Below, piece by piece: positions 22,955 through 34,267 of a DNA stretch of 64,000 nt (positions within the stretch are counted from its first letter, which is position 1; every line of letters starts with the position of its first letter). The position numbers were made by a program, and so were the translations under genes. The notes beneath the pieces are model-generated. The model had not been told where the DNA came from. It saw nothing but the letters and a program-made list of their open reading frames with translations, and ran no database searches. This DNA comes from Ditylenchus dipsaci (taxonomy: Eukaryota; Nematoda; Chromadorea; Rhabditida; Anguinidae): the NCBI GenBank assembly GCA_004194705.1, contig SADC01000427.1, positions 1 to 64,000 of the forward strand. Direction: 5' to 3'.

Positions 22955-23288
22955 AGGCATGGATTAGTAGGATTTACAGCAGTTGTAAGTCTCGCTGGCC
23001 ACTCCCGTCACAAAACAGTAAGTCTTAGGAGGGCAGTTGGGCTCCAGTCCATTGCACAACACCAGTTTGCCATCGCTCATCAAAGGAGCATTTTTGGCGG
23101 ACAGACGCCCACACCCTCTCCTGTTTGCAACACTCTTCCTCCTGGAGACCCAGCTGGACCACTAGTGTCTGGAGGAGGAGGTGGAGTGGGTCTTCTGATG
23201 GGGGGACCCACCACTCTTGGCCTTGATTGCATGGTTGGTGGTGGTGCAGGTGATGGTGGCTGGATGCTGCTGGTTTCTGATCAGCAGA
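22955..23288 (-). CDS. Proline-rich linker and lustrin-type cysteine-rich domain exon
   Basis: After an acceptor (TTTACAG) the exon encodes a Pro-rich stretch ([18 protein letters not shown]). It then reads GVCPPK, and, after a slip in an A run at about 23,091, [20 protein letters not shown] with [11 protein letters not shown] and YNCC. The pattern C-x-C-CPxxYxC...CC matches lustrin-like cysteine-rich repeats, which often accompany EB modules in nematode matrix proteins. The frame reaches TAA at 22,957, but a donor-like GTAAAT overlaps the last Cys codon, so it may splice on toward the EB exons at 21.8 kb. Both readings are possible. Confidence 0.65.
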
Positions 23289-23289
23289 T

Positions 23290-23975
23290 TCTGTAAAGTT
23301 GATGGTTAAAAATGATTGTTGCTGATTATGTTGGTTACTTTCGAAATTTTTTTAACTTTTGGTAGTTTTATGAAAGATTTAGTGTTTTTCGCATTAGAAT
23401 TGATTGAAAAGAGCATAAATACGGAGATTTAGATTGGTAGTATGTTTGAAGCATGCTTTGGTTATCTTAGTTTTGTTTGACTATTTTATGCAAAGTCAAT
23501 TTTGTGCAATATGGACTCGCTCAAAACGTCGAACTCAAACAATATTCCAGACGAGAATTTAAATATTCTGGCGATATTTTTCTGGACTTTTGGTACTCTA
23601 ATTTTCGACCTTGCAGCTGTTTTTTTTTAAATTTATTTATAAAAAACTTGGATCTTAGGGGTCTTACTTAGTTCCCGATTTCTGGGTTTTCCGCTCTATT
23701 TTGCAAAAATTAGAAGAATTTTCCGTATTTTTGAAATGAGATATACTTTTGGGAGAAAATTAGTTTTTTTGGAGAAAAAACTGAATGTTTATCCTTTTTC
23801 GAAACAACTAGTATTTTTAAAGGTAAGTTAAAAACCCCTGGTTAGTGTAGCGGTAACTGTGAAAAGACATAATCTAAAATGGGCTGTAGTTGAGATTAAG
23901 AGCCATTTTTCGGTATAGTCTAACTTTGATATAAGGCCGCCTTTCGCCGGCGCCAAGAGTGGCCGAGATTTGACT
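23290..23975. other. Intron, nothing recognised
   Basis: AT-rich sequence with no conserved frame. It joins lustrin-type and EB exons of the minus-strand gene. Confidence 0.3.
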
Positions 23976-23980
23976 GTATA

Positions 23981-24586
23981 CAGGGTGGCCCAAAAAACCT
24001 GAAGTTTTTTCAAAATTAACACTGTTTTGTTTAAAACTTTCGAATTTATATATATTTCTCAAATTATTCAGCAGTGTTCGATAGCTATTTTGCAAGCGAG
24101 ATGAAGGGCTACGCGCTATTGCAAAATATTTTCGAAAATCATAACAAAAACTCGAATCGAAAAATATGTCATGATTTGCTGTTCAAAGTCAGACTTTTTG
24201 AAAAGTTTGGTTTAGACAGTTAGAGCCATTGAAATTTTGCTTGTCGCATTTATTTATTGCTTTATTTCATCATGCCTCTCTTATTTTTTTTATTGAATTC
24301 GGTTGTAACAAGGATGGACGGTTGCAGTCTTAGGTCATAAGGTCAGCTTCGAGGCAGCAACATATGGGAAGCAACCACTTAGTGAGTTGCCCTGTGGAGC
24401 GAGCCGCGTTAATCTCGTGCTACGAGAGCTAGACCTAAGACTACGCAGAATGAGAGACTCGGTACCGGCCTCACAACCGTTATTTAAACATCCTTGCTTA
24501 CGCCGAAAAAATCTGTATATCAGACAGTGCCCGGAAGCCCTTGACGAAAAATTTGGGATTATTTCAGGTTTTTTTGGGCCACCCTG
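23981..24586. mobile_element. Mariner-like MITE, CAGGGTGGCCC ends, TA-flanked
   Basis: CAGGGTGGCCCAAAAAACCT at the left is mirrored by AGGTTTTTTTGGGCCACCCTG at the right, flanked by TA. Ends of this kind are typical of Tc1/mariner-derived elements. Its interior (24,300-24,480) is more GC-rich than the flanks but has no recognised gene. Confidence 0.88.
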
Positions 24587-24837
24587 TAGTTAGAATTGTA
24601 TCCAGGTTTACAATATTGTTGCTGTTGCGTTTTCTTCTAGCAGATTTGGCTAAAGATCGCCAACTCGAATTGGGTGCCCACCAAGTATTCTTAAGGTTTA
24701 ATTTTTGAGCATTAAATTGCTTATGTATCACTTTGTAAAGTTGTTGGTAGTCGATCTCGAGGCAGACGATTTCGAGTGCCCACAGACTAGCCATGCCATA
24801 AACTTTTTGCTTAGCCCTGGTCTTTTTATCAAGTTTT

Positions 24838-25313
24838 CTCAACCAAAACAACTACCAGCATTTGTGAGAGCTGAGTCCTGTGCAGGTGTTGGAGCTGGAC
24901 TACTTGTTTGTAGTTGGATTGACCAACTGCTCAGCAGCTTCTTTTCAGCCAGTTTAATTTCTGGGCTCGGCGTCTTCAACACTGGTGGTTTGATCTCCGG
25001 AGGTGTGGGAGGGGTGAACACTGGCAGTTCAATGCATTTGCTCCAACTGGTATGTAACCTGTTTGGCATCGACACATTCCATCATGGCACCTGCAAAAAG
25101 GGCCGAATAAATAAATTTATTGGTTAAAATAAAATAAAAGCTGTTAGCATACACAGATTGGTTGGAACACCTGGTTTCCAAGTCACACTTTTGGCCTGGA
25201 GCTGCCAACTTTGGCTTCACTGTCGCCTTTTCGCCACTGGCTATGCAAATGTGCTCACGCACCAAAGGTTTGTACGACGGCATGTGCAGATCTGAAGACT
25301 TTTTAGGTATCAT
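24838..25313 (-). CDS. EB-module exons downstream of the 13-kb transposon
   Basis: The first exon (about 25,297-25,150) begins after TTCAG with ICTCR, then YKPLVREHICIASGE and APGQKCDLETRCSNQSV. The next (about 25,090-24,840) gives CHDGMCRCQTGYIPVGANAL, then a frame slip, then a Pro-rich linker (FTPPTPPEIKPPVLKTPSPE). The opening ICTCR completes an EB module whose first half, CANEEICTGGSICENKK, ends at 41,052. The intron therefore contains the whole 13-kb MULE. Confidence 0.8.
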
Positions 25314-25319
25314 TCTGTT

Positions 25320-25925
25320 TCTAGGCAGGCTTTTCCAAAAAAAAATTAACGGACAAATTTAATGCATAGAGGCTTAAATGGATAAGTCTATTCATGTTAC
25401 AGTAATTTCATAAAATCCATCTCGCCAATCATATTGCACTGAATTTTTTCTGCTATAATCTGACCAATTTTAGTGTACACCAATCAGTTTGCCTTGGTCC
25501 CCCAAGCTGACTTTTCAAAAAAAAAATATTTTATTTTTAAAAAGTACAGTGACACTTTAATGCACAGGATGGCACCAGAATTTCTTGACTTCGAATGGCC
25601 TTAATTTTTTTCCTGACGCAATTTTGACAAACGGTTTTTTTGCATTCGGCTTATCTTGAGCCACAGATTCATTTAAAATATAATGTTTATGATTTTTGCC
25701 TTGCTATTCCTATGGATCGGATCTTGCCTAATTAGTGGCCATCCACAGACCATGACCGAAGCCGCAGGGAGTACCAAGCAAAAAGGTATTTTGGACATTA
25801 TATACCAAATGAATTCGGGCTCGAGGGAGACCGAATGCGAAAAACCGTTTGTCGAAATCGCGTCAGAACGAAAAGTTACTGCCGTTCGAAGTAGGGGAAT
25901 TTCTCGCGCCACTATGTATTTGTCT
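25320..25925. other. Intron sequence
   Basis: No convincing gene is seen. The plus-strand frame at 25,683-25,949 starts with a signal-like hydrophobic stretch (MFMIFALLFLWIGSCLISG) but shows no family resemblance. Confidence 0.3.
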
Positions 25926-25927
25926 CC

Positions 25928-26293
25928 AATCCAAGTTCGTTACCCCTAGGGTGTGACACTTTTCGCTTCGAATTTTGAAGTCTTTTACTCGTCTGTTTTA
26001 AAATTCGGTTTTTATTCCCGGTTTGCCGGTCGTTTTTCAGTAAAAAAATAACTATTTTGCTATTTAAAACCCAAAATCTTGATATAGTGTCCACCTATTT
26101 GTAAAAATTGAAGGGCCAGTATATCGATGTTTTGATTTTTAGATGGCAAAATTATTTAATTATTTTGAAATCGATTGGCGAAATAGGAATCCTTACGAAA
26201 TTTTCGACCAGATTATCTAAACAGAACTATCGAAACATTTCAAAAAGTGGAGCAAAATATGTCGGACCTAGGCTGGAACGAACTTGAGTTGGA
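25928..26293. mobile_element. Degenerate inverted-repeat element with AAGTTCGTT...CTAGG motif
   Basis: CCAAGTTCGTTACCCCTAGG at the left is mirrored by CCTAGGCTGGAACGAACTTG at the right. The same subterminal motif is seen in the elements at 49,005, 55,219 and 63,396. Confidence 0.65.
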
Positions 26294-26521
26294 GGCAATA
26301 CCACGGCGTGTCAGGTGCAAAATCCGAAAAATCGAAAATTCAAACGCTCTGTTTTCGCGTCAAGACAAATCAAAAATTTCTTTTAATTTTAGTCTCTTCG
26401 TACTATAAGTCTCGCCAACAAGTACACTAAAGTTGAAGCAACCATGTAAAGTGCCACTCGAAAGCTGAGTTGAAACTGCACTTTTTCGTCGCTTTTTGTC
26501 TTGCCTTTTTATTTTGAAGAC

Positions 26522-26735
26522 AATAAAAATTGCCCCATTTGCCGGAAAAGTTGCCCCATTTTCCAGAAAAGTTGCCCCATTTTCGAATTTCCAATCAAAA
26601 AGCAGAAAAGTTGCCCCACTTACCATGAAAGTTGCCCTATTTGCCACAAAGTCTCCCCATTTTCTAATTTCCAGTCAAAAAGCAGAAAAGTTGCCCCATT
26701 GGCCAGAAAAGTTGCCCCATTTGGACATTTCATCT
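26522..26735. repeat. Left minisatellite inverted arm of the 13-kb element
   Basis: Units of AAAAGTTGCCCCATTTTCC, some separated by CAATCAAAAAGCAG, are repeated about eight times. Confidence 0.9.
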
Positions 26736-26759
26736 TGTTTTGCCATCTTGTTTACATTG

Positions 26760-26975
26760 GCGTTGTTCGTTTTTCGTTGTAGGAGAACAATACCTCGTCC
26801 AATCAGAGGAGCGCATCGGGGAGACGATTGTCTGGCAGATGGTGCAGGATCTGGCAAACTTCTCAGCTGCTGACGGTGAGAGCGCTACAAAGAACTTCGA
26901 ACGTGTGCTTATTTGGTCGAGCCGTCCACTCTCTATCCAGGGCTGTATAAATGCAATTGCTTCCAAGGGATGAAA
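26760..26975. other. Unassigned subterminal frame in the 13-kb element
   Basis: Both strands are open here. Neither product is recognised, and the MULE-arm neighbour suggests subterminal transposon sequence. Confidence 0.3.
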
Positions 26976-27109
26976 GATCGTTTCTGTTGAGGAACAAAAT
27001 TAATCGAGGAAATTAATGGAAATTAATCGAGTGCGAGAGGATACTCTCATCGTGCATTGCATCTTTTGTCGCTTCCTAGAACAGAGTTAAAGCGATGCAA
27101 ACTTTTAAG

Positions 27110-27640
27110 CACCAATATTACCTCATATTCCTCCCACAACTTCTTCATGCTTTCATTTATTTTCAAATAGATCGGATTTGGACGGCGCGGCTTGTTCTCC
27201 CCTTTGCAAATGGATGATTCGGACTGCCTGTTGATCTTGCAGTTTCTGCAACAATGAGTATAGGAGCGAGAATCCTGGCTTCCGTAGAGAACCATTTCTT
27301 CTGAAAACAAAAGTTAGAAGAAAGAGATCAACAGTTGGACAAACCTCTTCAAGTAAGAGTGATATCCTTCAGCGCATTTGTTGCGGTGCTCCAATTGATA
27401 GAAGCTCCAAAGTTGAGGCGCCAAGCCCATCCACTGCCGTTCAAAGTATTTGACAAAGTTTTCAGTTCCTTCCATCTTCAGCTTTGCTTTCAAAAAGGTC
27501 CACGCGTTCCCGGCGGAATTCTTTGGCAGGAGGAGGGCAGCGCCAGCAGCATCCGAATGATAACGCGTAAGTCCTTGGCAGATTTTTCGCATCCTTCATT
27601 CCTTCTTGGCGATAGCGGGTGTGCTCCTTGGGGGTGGGCG
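27110..27640 (-). pseudogene. MULE transposase C-terminal fragment
   Basis: The reading TRYRQEGMKDAKNLP..., then GLAPQLWSFYQLEHRNKCAEGYHSYLK, then SLLYSLLQKLQDQQAV and, after a slip, PRRPNPIYLKINESMKKLWEEY, follows the C-terminal part of MULE-domain transposases. Those have Asn-x-x-(V/C)-E-G-x-H, then a helix, then a basic Lys/Arg-rich segment and LVEEY. The catalytic Glu is expected at AEGYH. The N-terminal half is missing: the sequence breaks at 27,645 where the duplicated coiled-coil segment begins. It is non-functional unless supplied in trans. Confidence 0.65.
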
Positions 27641-27644
27641 AAGT

Positions 27645-27949
27645 CAGAGCTCAAGCGTCAGCAGAAAAAGAGAGATGATCAGATCAAGACCTTCCAATCT
27701 CAGCAGAATCTCTGGCAATCTCAGCTGAAACTCTTGCAATCACAACTGCAAGAGGAAGAAAACAGAAGTATCAAGCTGGAAGGGCAGTGGATAGCTCGGC
27801 TGGAAGAGGAGAGGGAGCGCCACAGAGCAGAATTAAAGATTGAGCGAAACAAGCGTCTGGAGCTGGAGAATCATTGCATTAAGAATCGAGTTGATGAAGT
27901 GAAGCCAAATTCTACAACAGATGAACAACCTGTGGAGAACAATAATTGA
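27645..27949 (+). pseudogene. Truncated coiled-coil 3' exon (copy 1)
   Basis: From SELKRQQKKRDDQIKTFQSQ the frame matches the last exon of the gene at 31,023-32,172, including WIARLEEERERHRAELK and the end VENNN plus TGA. It has fewer internal QSQQNLW/L repeats by one 8-residue unit. The upstream exons are absent; the sequence before 27,645 belongs to the MULE fragment. It marks the left breakpoint of the duplication. Confidence 0.8.
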
Positions 27950-28687
27950 ATGTAATGTTTATGAGACAAATAGTTTTTCCGTCACTATGACCCTTATTCC
28001 TCTTGTAGCTCTATTGAACTATAAAGACATTCAATATGCTGCTATGTCGTTTTTTTGTTTATGAATCGAATTTATCATGCGTTGATACTTAATTGAGCGC
28101 TTCATTCAGAAAAATCAAGTTTGGCCAAAACCCTCTTGTGTTACAAAATCGTCTCGAGTAGTTACATAGCACATATTCTGATCTCACGCTTAAGATAGAC
28201 ATGACCATATTCGGATCCAGGACGAGAGGTTGTTATGCCTTGACCACAATGGAGGTGCGAGAGTCGAGGTGTAAGGTATGAGATGTCTAAAATTTTACTA
28301 TTTTAACCTCTGAATGTATTTTTTGTATCGATAATTAAAAAGTTTGTTTTATTTTGTAGCGGACCTTGAAAATAGGTCAAAAAATTTTCAGATCAGTAAA
28401 ATGACAAAATCTCACAGAGCTACATCACCTCAAAGACCTCTATCTCGTACCTCCCACCTAAATTGTGGCCACCGTATCAGTGGGGCATAATATAGTCCTT
28501 CTTGATTTTCGGCAAGCGCATGGATGTGATTTACTCCAATTCACACGAGATCCATGTACCGTATGACCTCTAATAGATTTTCCGTTTTTTTATCTGCGAA
28601 TCCTGCATGAACTGCTTAATTTATGAAACAAATTCAAAATAACGCCAAATTTGAAAAATGTCCCATTTGGTAGCTAAACGTCTATAC

Positions 28688-29093
28688 TAGGGTGGTGCGG
28701 TTACGGTTTATTTTTGGATCCGGTTTATTTTTTTCAGACATTTTTATCAAAGATTTGACAGAAATTTTACATTTTGCGGACTTCTAATACTAAAATTTTT
28801 CTTCTTTCAAAATGGGATATTAAACGTAGAAAAAAATAAACAATAGTTGCGTTGAAATCAGGAAAAAACCGGTTAAAAAAACCGGGTCGGTTTTTTTTCC
28901 GATTTCTTTCGGTTAACCGGTTTTTTAGTGCAACTATTGTTTATTTTTTTGTACGTTTAATATCCTATTTTGAAGAAGAAGAAATTTTAGTATTAGGGGT
29001 CCGCAAAATGTAAAAATTTCTGTCAAATCTTTGATAAAATGTCTGAGAAAAAATAAACCGGATCCAAAAATAAACCGTAACCGCACCACCCTA
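28688..29093. mobile_element. hAT-like foldback MITE, copy 1
   Basis: The ends TAGGGTGGTGCGGTTACGG and CCGTAACCGCACCACCCTA are near-perfect inverted repeats that continue for about 190 bp as a foldback around an AACCGG-rich centre. GTCTATAC is duplicated exactly at 28,680-28,687 and 29,094-29,101, the 8-bp signature of hAT elements. Confidence 0.92.
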
Positions 29094-29681
29094 GTCTATA
29101 CCCCGAAAAAGTTTCCGAAATTTTCTAACACCAGTTAGAAGAGTCGATTGCACATGCAGATCCCGAAATATCGAGAAAAAAAATCGCTAACAAACTCTCT
29201 ATACCGATCGAAGCACAAAATAACAGAAAATCACTCGTGGCGCACTGTAATTTTCTTTTTTCTTTTCTGCATTGCTAATTAAACTATGTGGTGAAGTATA
29301 ACCTTTCTCTTTTCGGGGTATCTTCGAATCGGCGTAGGTATAAGCACTGAAGTGTTATTCTTAGACTGAAAATAGACATACAGTTGCAGAATTTCATGCT
29401 CTACTTTATGGCAAAGCCGTTTTTTAAAATGTGACTATATAAAAACTTCAAGCTTTTTCTCTGAAAGTTTGGTTGAAGAAGAAGCATTAAAAAACAAATT
29501 TTTGAAATCACCGCGAAACGTTAAATCGGTCTTTTTGGACGTTTTGAAAGTTGTGGCTGGTAATATCGCTGTGTTGCTTATTCATTTTTTCAATAGGAAA
29601 ACGGGTTGTCTCAACTTTTTGCTGATGAATGGCAGCGTGCTGCAAAAACTTATGGCGGCAACCGGTCAAATAAGATTAAAA

Positions 29682-29858
29682 GTCTTTTTTGTAGCGCGGA
29701 CGAAACTTTTGTTATCCCACTTTTTGATTACGCATCGAGCTGATTTATCAGGACCAGTTCCTCTTGGTGATGTTAACTGGTCCTGAAAAAATCAGCTCGG
29801 TGCGTAATGAAAAGTGGGCTAACAAAACTTTCGTCCGCGCGACAAAGAAGACTTTTTA
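29682..29858. repeat. Long hairpin, copy 1
   Basis: The left arm (AGTCTTTTTTGTAGCGCGGA ... GATTACGCATCGAGCTGA ... AGGACCAGTT) pairs with the right arm (AACTGGTCCTGA ... TCAGCTCGGTGCGTAAT ... TCCGCGCGACAAAG) around a short CCTCTTGGTGATGTT loop. The frame crossing it (29,469-29,786) has no known match. Confidence 0.85.
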
Positions 29859-30039
29859 TTTTTTTTGTCCGGGTGGCCTTCTGGCCTTAGGTAAAAACAA
29901 TTATTATTGACACCGTCTTTCGGAAAGTTGACTGCCAACTATCTTTTCGTTTGTAGGTGTGTGTTTTTTTGTGAAACGTATGTTACCTTCTTTCATTTAA
30001 CCTTTATTTGTCACAGTTCTCTTTGGGTTTCTCACATCA

Positions 30040-30953
30040 ATGTCTGATCGTGACCGTCTGTCCAAGGTATAAATATGTCACCTCCATAATTTGACCATAG
30101 TGTAATTTTAGAGTCGAGCCGTGGCAAATATGACTTCAAAACCTCGCTCGGTCAAGAACCCATCCAATCGTCTTGTGGTCGCAGATTCTTCAAATTCTCA
30201 TGTGATTCAGAGCAGTGCCAACCAAGTGTTTGTTTATATTGTCTTTGATTCAGCTACTCATTTTCTTTCAGTCGATTCTGGCAAATATTCTTGAGCCTCA
30301 GGTGATACAGAGTGGTTCCGCCAAAGAGGTATGATTCTGTTGTATTTTTCAGCTATGCATTTTCTTTCAGTTGATTCTGGCAAATACTCTCAAGCCTCAG
30401 GTGACACAGAGTGGTCCCGCCAAAGAGTATGATTCTGTTGTATTTTTCAGCTATGCATTTTCTTTCAGTTGATTCTGGCAAATACTCTCAAGCCTCAGGT
30501 GACACAGAGTGGTCCCGCCAAAGAGGTATGATTCTGTTGTATTTTTTCAGCTATGCATTTTCTTTCAGTTGATTCTGGCAAATACTCTCAAGCCTCAGTG
30601 ACACAGAGTGGTCCCGACAAAGAGGTATGATTCTGTTGTATTTTTTCAGCTATGCATTTTCTTTCAGTTGATTCTGGCAAATACTCTCAAGCCTCAGGTG
30701 ACACAGAGTGGTCCCGACAAAGAGGTATGATTCTGTTGTATTTTTTTTCAGCTATGCATTTTCTTTCAGTTGATTCTGGCAAATACTCTCAAGCCTCAGG
30801 TGACACAGAGTGGTCCCGACAAAGAGGTATGATTCTGTTGTATTTTTTCAGCTATGCATTTCTTTCAGTCGATTCCGGCGAGAAAAAATGAGCTGGGGAA
30901 TTCAGCTGGGCCTTCAAGCTCTGCTCATGAACTTGATCGAGAAATCGCTCAAG
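30040..30953 (+). CDS. Micro-exon repeat gene, copy 1
   Basis: The product is not recognised. Exon 1 (30,040-30,066) encodes MSDRDRLSK. Exon 2 (30,112-30,228) encodes SRAVANMTSKPRSV to SSANQV. Then come seven exons (starts 30,272, 30,371, 30,469, 30,569, 30,668, 30,770, 30,869). The first six are 57 nt and code LILANTLKPQVTQSGPDKE or a close variant. Each is separated by a near-identical 42-45 nt intron GTATGATTCTG...TTTCTTTCAG. The seventh starts SIPARKNELG and runs into a Ser/Gly-rich end. All 57-nt exons are in phase, so skipping or inclusion keeps the frame. Exon 4 has lost one G. The gene lies inside the 13-kb MULE. Confidence 0.7.
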
Positions 30954-31022
30954 GTGATCAGCCAATTTTTGTTATATATTTTTCTATACTTACCTTACTT
31001 CTGTGCTCACTTACCTTTTCAG

Positions 31023-32172
31023 GATGTCGGATTCGGACAGACTTAACGGCATAACTGATGAAGGACTCGCCTTAGCTTATGATGGGAATGATGATGATTT
31101 GCTAAAGTATTTGAATCGCTCCAACGAGACTGTCGATGTTCCGGAAATTCTGGAAGAGGTCAATGTCAATGAATTTGCGTATATTTATGTTGCTCAGTAT
31201 GGTATGATTTATAATTTAGGTCGACACCGAAGCTCTTGCTGGTTGGTATGCGACTTGGCGTGAATTCGACTCTCCGACCGAAAGTTGCGTTAAGGATACC
31301 GGAATGCAGTCTCAGGTGGTTAATCTTTTTTACCACATTCTTCAAAGCATTGTTGGGTTTTTGAAAACAATAACTGTGAGAAATCAATTAATATCTCCTT
31401 GAAGGAATCTTATCTGCTGCCTCAAATTTGTAATTCAATCATTAATTCAACACTAGTCATAATTTAATAATATTTTTTTCACACAAATCACCTAGTACCT
31501 CCTGATTCAACCACATTGCTGAATGTCGACCTTGCCTCTTGAAGTATTATATGAGGTCACTTGTTTTCTGGGCGTAATTGACTGCGTTAAACTATACGTA
31601 AATTTCAAAATCAAATTAGATGTTGGCTGAATCCCATGTGATGCATTTTCAAGTTAATGTGTCAAAAAATTAAAAATTCTAATTTCTCGTTTTCAGTCTA
31701 CGCCAGCTTCTCGATCAAATTCAACCAACAAATAATCCAAGAAATCCTGGCTGAGAATCTGAAGTACAAAGAACTGGAAGACCGTCTCAATTCTGTGATT
31801 AAAGAAGCGGAAAACAGCCGGACTGTCCTGGAAAAGCGTCATTTGTCAGAGCTCAAGCGTCAGCAGAAAATGAGAGTTGATCAGATCAAGACCTTCCAAT
31901 CTCAGCAGAATCTCTGGCAATCTCAGCAGAATCTCTTGCAATCTCAGCTGAAACTCTTGCAATCACAACTGCAAGAGGAAGAAAACAGAAGTATCAAGCT
32001 GGAAGGGCAGTGGATAGCTCGGCTGGAAGAGGAGAGGGAGCGCCACAGAGCAGAATTAAAGATTGAGCGAAACAAGCGTCTGGAGCTGGAGAATCATTGC
32101 ATTAAGAATCGAGTTGATGAAGTGAAGCCAAATTCTACAACAGATGAACAACCTGTGGAGAACAATAATTGA
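31023..32172 (+). CDS. Coiled-coil protein gene (intact copy)
   Basis: The product is not recognised. The ATG at 31,024 follows TTACCTTTTCAG, which may be a trans-splice acceptor or an ordinary 3' splice site joined to the preceding gene. Exon 1 encodes MSDSDRLNGITDEGLALAYD and NDDDLLKYLNRSNE to LEE (acidic). After a possible 67-nt intron comes VDTEALAGWYATWREFDSPT to MQSQ (ending at 31,315). The last exon (31,697-32,172) encodes IQEILAENLKYKELEDRLNS and a long charged, Gln-rich coiled coil with QSQQNLW repeats and WIARLEEERERHRAELK, ending VENNN and TGA. The start resembles that of the micro-exon gene (MSDRDRL), which suggests that the two are related or one transcription unit. Confidence 0.65.
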
Positions 32173-32912
32173 ATGTAATGTTTATGAGACAAATAGTTTT
32201 TTCCGTCACTATGACCCTTATTCCTCTTGTAGCTCTATTGAACTATAAAGACATTCAATATGCTGCTATGTCGTTTTTTTGTTTTATGAATCGAATTTAT
32301 CATGCGTTGATACTTAATTGAGCGCTTCATTCAGAAAAATCAAGTTTGGCCAAACCCTCTTGGTTACAAAATCGTCTCGAGTAGTTACATAGCACATATT
32401 CTGATCTCACGCTTAAGATAGACATGACCATATTCGGATCCAGGACGAGAGGTTGTTATGCCTTGACCACAATGGAGGTGCGAGGTCGAGGTGTAAGGTA
32501 TGAGATGTCTAAAATTTTACTATTTTAACCTCTGAAATGTTATTTTTTGTATCCGATAATGAAAAAGTTGTTTTATTTTGTAGCGGACCTTGAAAATAGG
32601 TCAAAAAAATTTTCAGATCAGTAAAATGACAAAATCTCACAGAGCTACATCACCTCAAAGACCTTATCTCGTACCTCCACCTAAATTGTGGCCACCGTAT
32701 CAGTGGGGGCATAATATAGTCCTTCTTGATTTTCGGCAAGCGCATGGATGTGATTTACTCCAATTCACACGAGATCCATGTACCGTATGACCTCTAATAG
32801 ATTTCCGTTTTTTTTATCTGCGAATCCTGCATGAACTGCTTAATTTATGAAACGAAATTCAAAATAACGCCAAATTTGAAAAATGTCCCATTTGGTAGCT
32901 AAACGTCTATAC

Positions 32913-33311
32913 TAGGGTGGTGCGTTACGGTTTATTTTGGATCCGGTTTATTTTTTCTCAGACATTTTTATCAAAGATTTGACAGAAATTTTTACATTTT
33001 GCGGACTTCTAATACTAAATTTCTTCTTCTTCAAAATGGGATATTAAACGTAGAAAAAAATAAACAATAGTTGCGTTGAAATCAGGAAAAACCGGTTAAA
33101 AAAACCGGTCGGTTTTTTTCCGATTTCTTTCGGTTAACCGGGTTTTTAGTGCAACTATTGTTTATTTTTTGTACGTTTAATATCCTATTTTTGAAGAAGA
33201 AGAAATTTAGTATTAGGGTCCGCAAAATGTAAAAATTTCTGTCAAATCTTTGATAAAAATGTCTGAGAAAAAATAAACCGGATCCAAATAAACCGTAACC
33301 GCACCACCCTA
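32913..33311. mobile_element. hAT-like foldback MITE, copy 2
   Basis: Same element as at 28,688. GTCTATAC is duplicated at 32,905-32,912 and 33,312-33,319. Being at the same site in both copies, it was inserted before the duplication. Confidence 0.92.
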
Positions 33312-33904
33312 GTCTATACCCCGAAAAAAGTTTCCGAAATTTTCTAACACCAAGTTAGAAGAGTCGATGCACATGCAGATCCCGAAATATCGAGAAAAAA
33401 ATCGCTAACAAAACTCTCTATACCGATCGAAGCACAAAAATACAGAAAATCACTCGTGGCGCACTGGTAATTTTTCTTTTTTCTTTTTCTGCATTGCTAA
33501 TTAAACTATGTGGTGAAGTATAACCTTTCTCTTTTCGGGGTATCTTCGAATCGGCGTAGGTATAAGCACTGAAGTGTTATTCTTAGACTGAAAATAGACA
33601 TACAGTTGCAGAATTTCATGCTCTACTTTATGGCAAAGCCGTTTTTTTAAAATGTGACTATATAAAAACTTCAAGCTTTTTCTCTGAAAGTTTTGGTTGA
33701 AGAAGAAGCATTAAAAAACAAATTTTTGAATCACCGCGAAACGTTAAATCGGTCTTTTTTGGACGTTTTTAAAAGTTGTGGCTGTAATATCGCTGTGTTG
33801 CTTATTCATTTTTTCAATAGGAAAACGGTGTGTCTCAACTTTTTTGCTGATGAATGGCAGCGTGCTGCAAAAACTTATGGCGGCAACCGGTCAAATAAGA
33901 TTAA

Positions 33905-34078
33905 AAGTCTTTTTTGTAGCGCGGACGAAACTTTGTTATCCCACTTTTTGATTACGCATCGAGCTGATTTATCAGGACCAGTTCCTCTTGGTGATGTTAA
34001 CTGGTCCTGAAAAAATCAGCTCGGTGCGTAATTGAAAAGTGGGCTAACAAAACTTTCGTCCGCGCGACAAAGAAGACT
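33905..34078. repeat. Long hairpin, copy 2
   Basis: Copy of the hairpin at 29,682-29,858. Confidence 0.85.
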
Positions 34079-34267
34079 TTTTATTTTTTTTGTCCGGGTG
34101 GCCTTCTGGCCTTAGGTAAAAACAATTATTATTTGACACCGTCTTTCGGAAAGTTGACTGCCAACTATCTTTTCGTTTGTAGGTGTGTGTTTTTTGTGTG
34201 AACGTATGTTACCTTCTTTCATTTAACCTTTTTATTTGTCACAGTTCTCTTTGGTTTTCTCACATCA

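Larger units (their letters stand above)
27645..30893. repeat. 3.3-kb direct duplication, copy 1
   Basis: This segment aligns with 31,847-35,117 along its whole length, with differences mostly in homopolymer lengths and one missing 24-bp unit. About 950 bp separates the copies. Each copy holds the coiled-coil 3' exon, a hAT MITE, a long hairpin and the micro-exon gene. Confidence 0.92.

Noticed and set aside
24387..24593. GC-rich frame inside a MITE, possible foreign DNA
   Set aside because: No recognisable protein or vector motif. It is enclosed by the MITE ends.
26496..26873. Plus-strand gene with repeated KVAPF segments
   Set aside because: It is translation of the minisatellite arm.
27335..27949. 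Single plus-strand gene of 204 codons
   Set aside because: The first half is antisense to a MULE transposase fragment. Only the part after 27,645 matches the coiled-coil exon.
29469..29786. Plus-strand gene of 105 codons (and copy at 33,693)
   Set aside because: It crosses a long hairpin, and the frame differs between copies through indels. No family match.
30272..30860. CRISPR or simple satellite
   Set aside because: The units contain splice signals and an in-phase coding exon, with no unique spacers.
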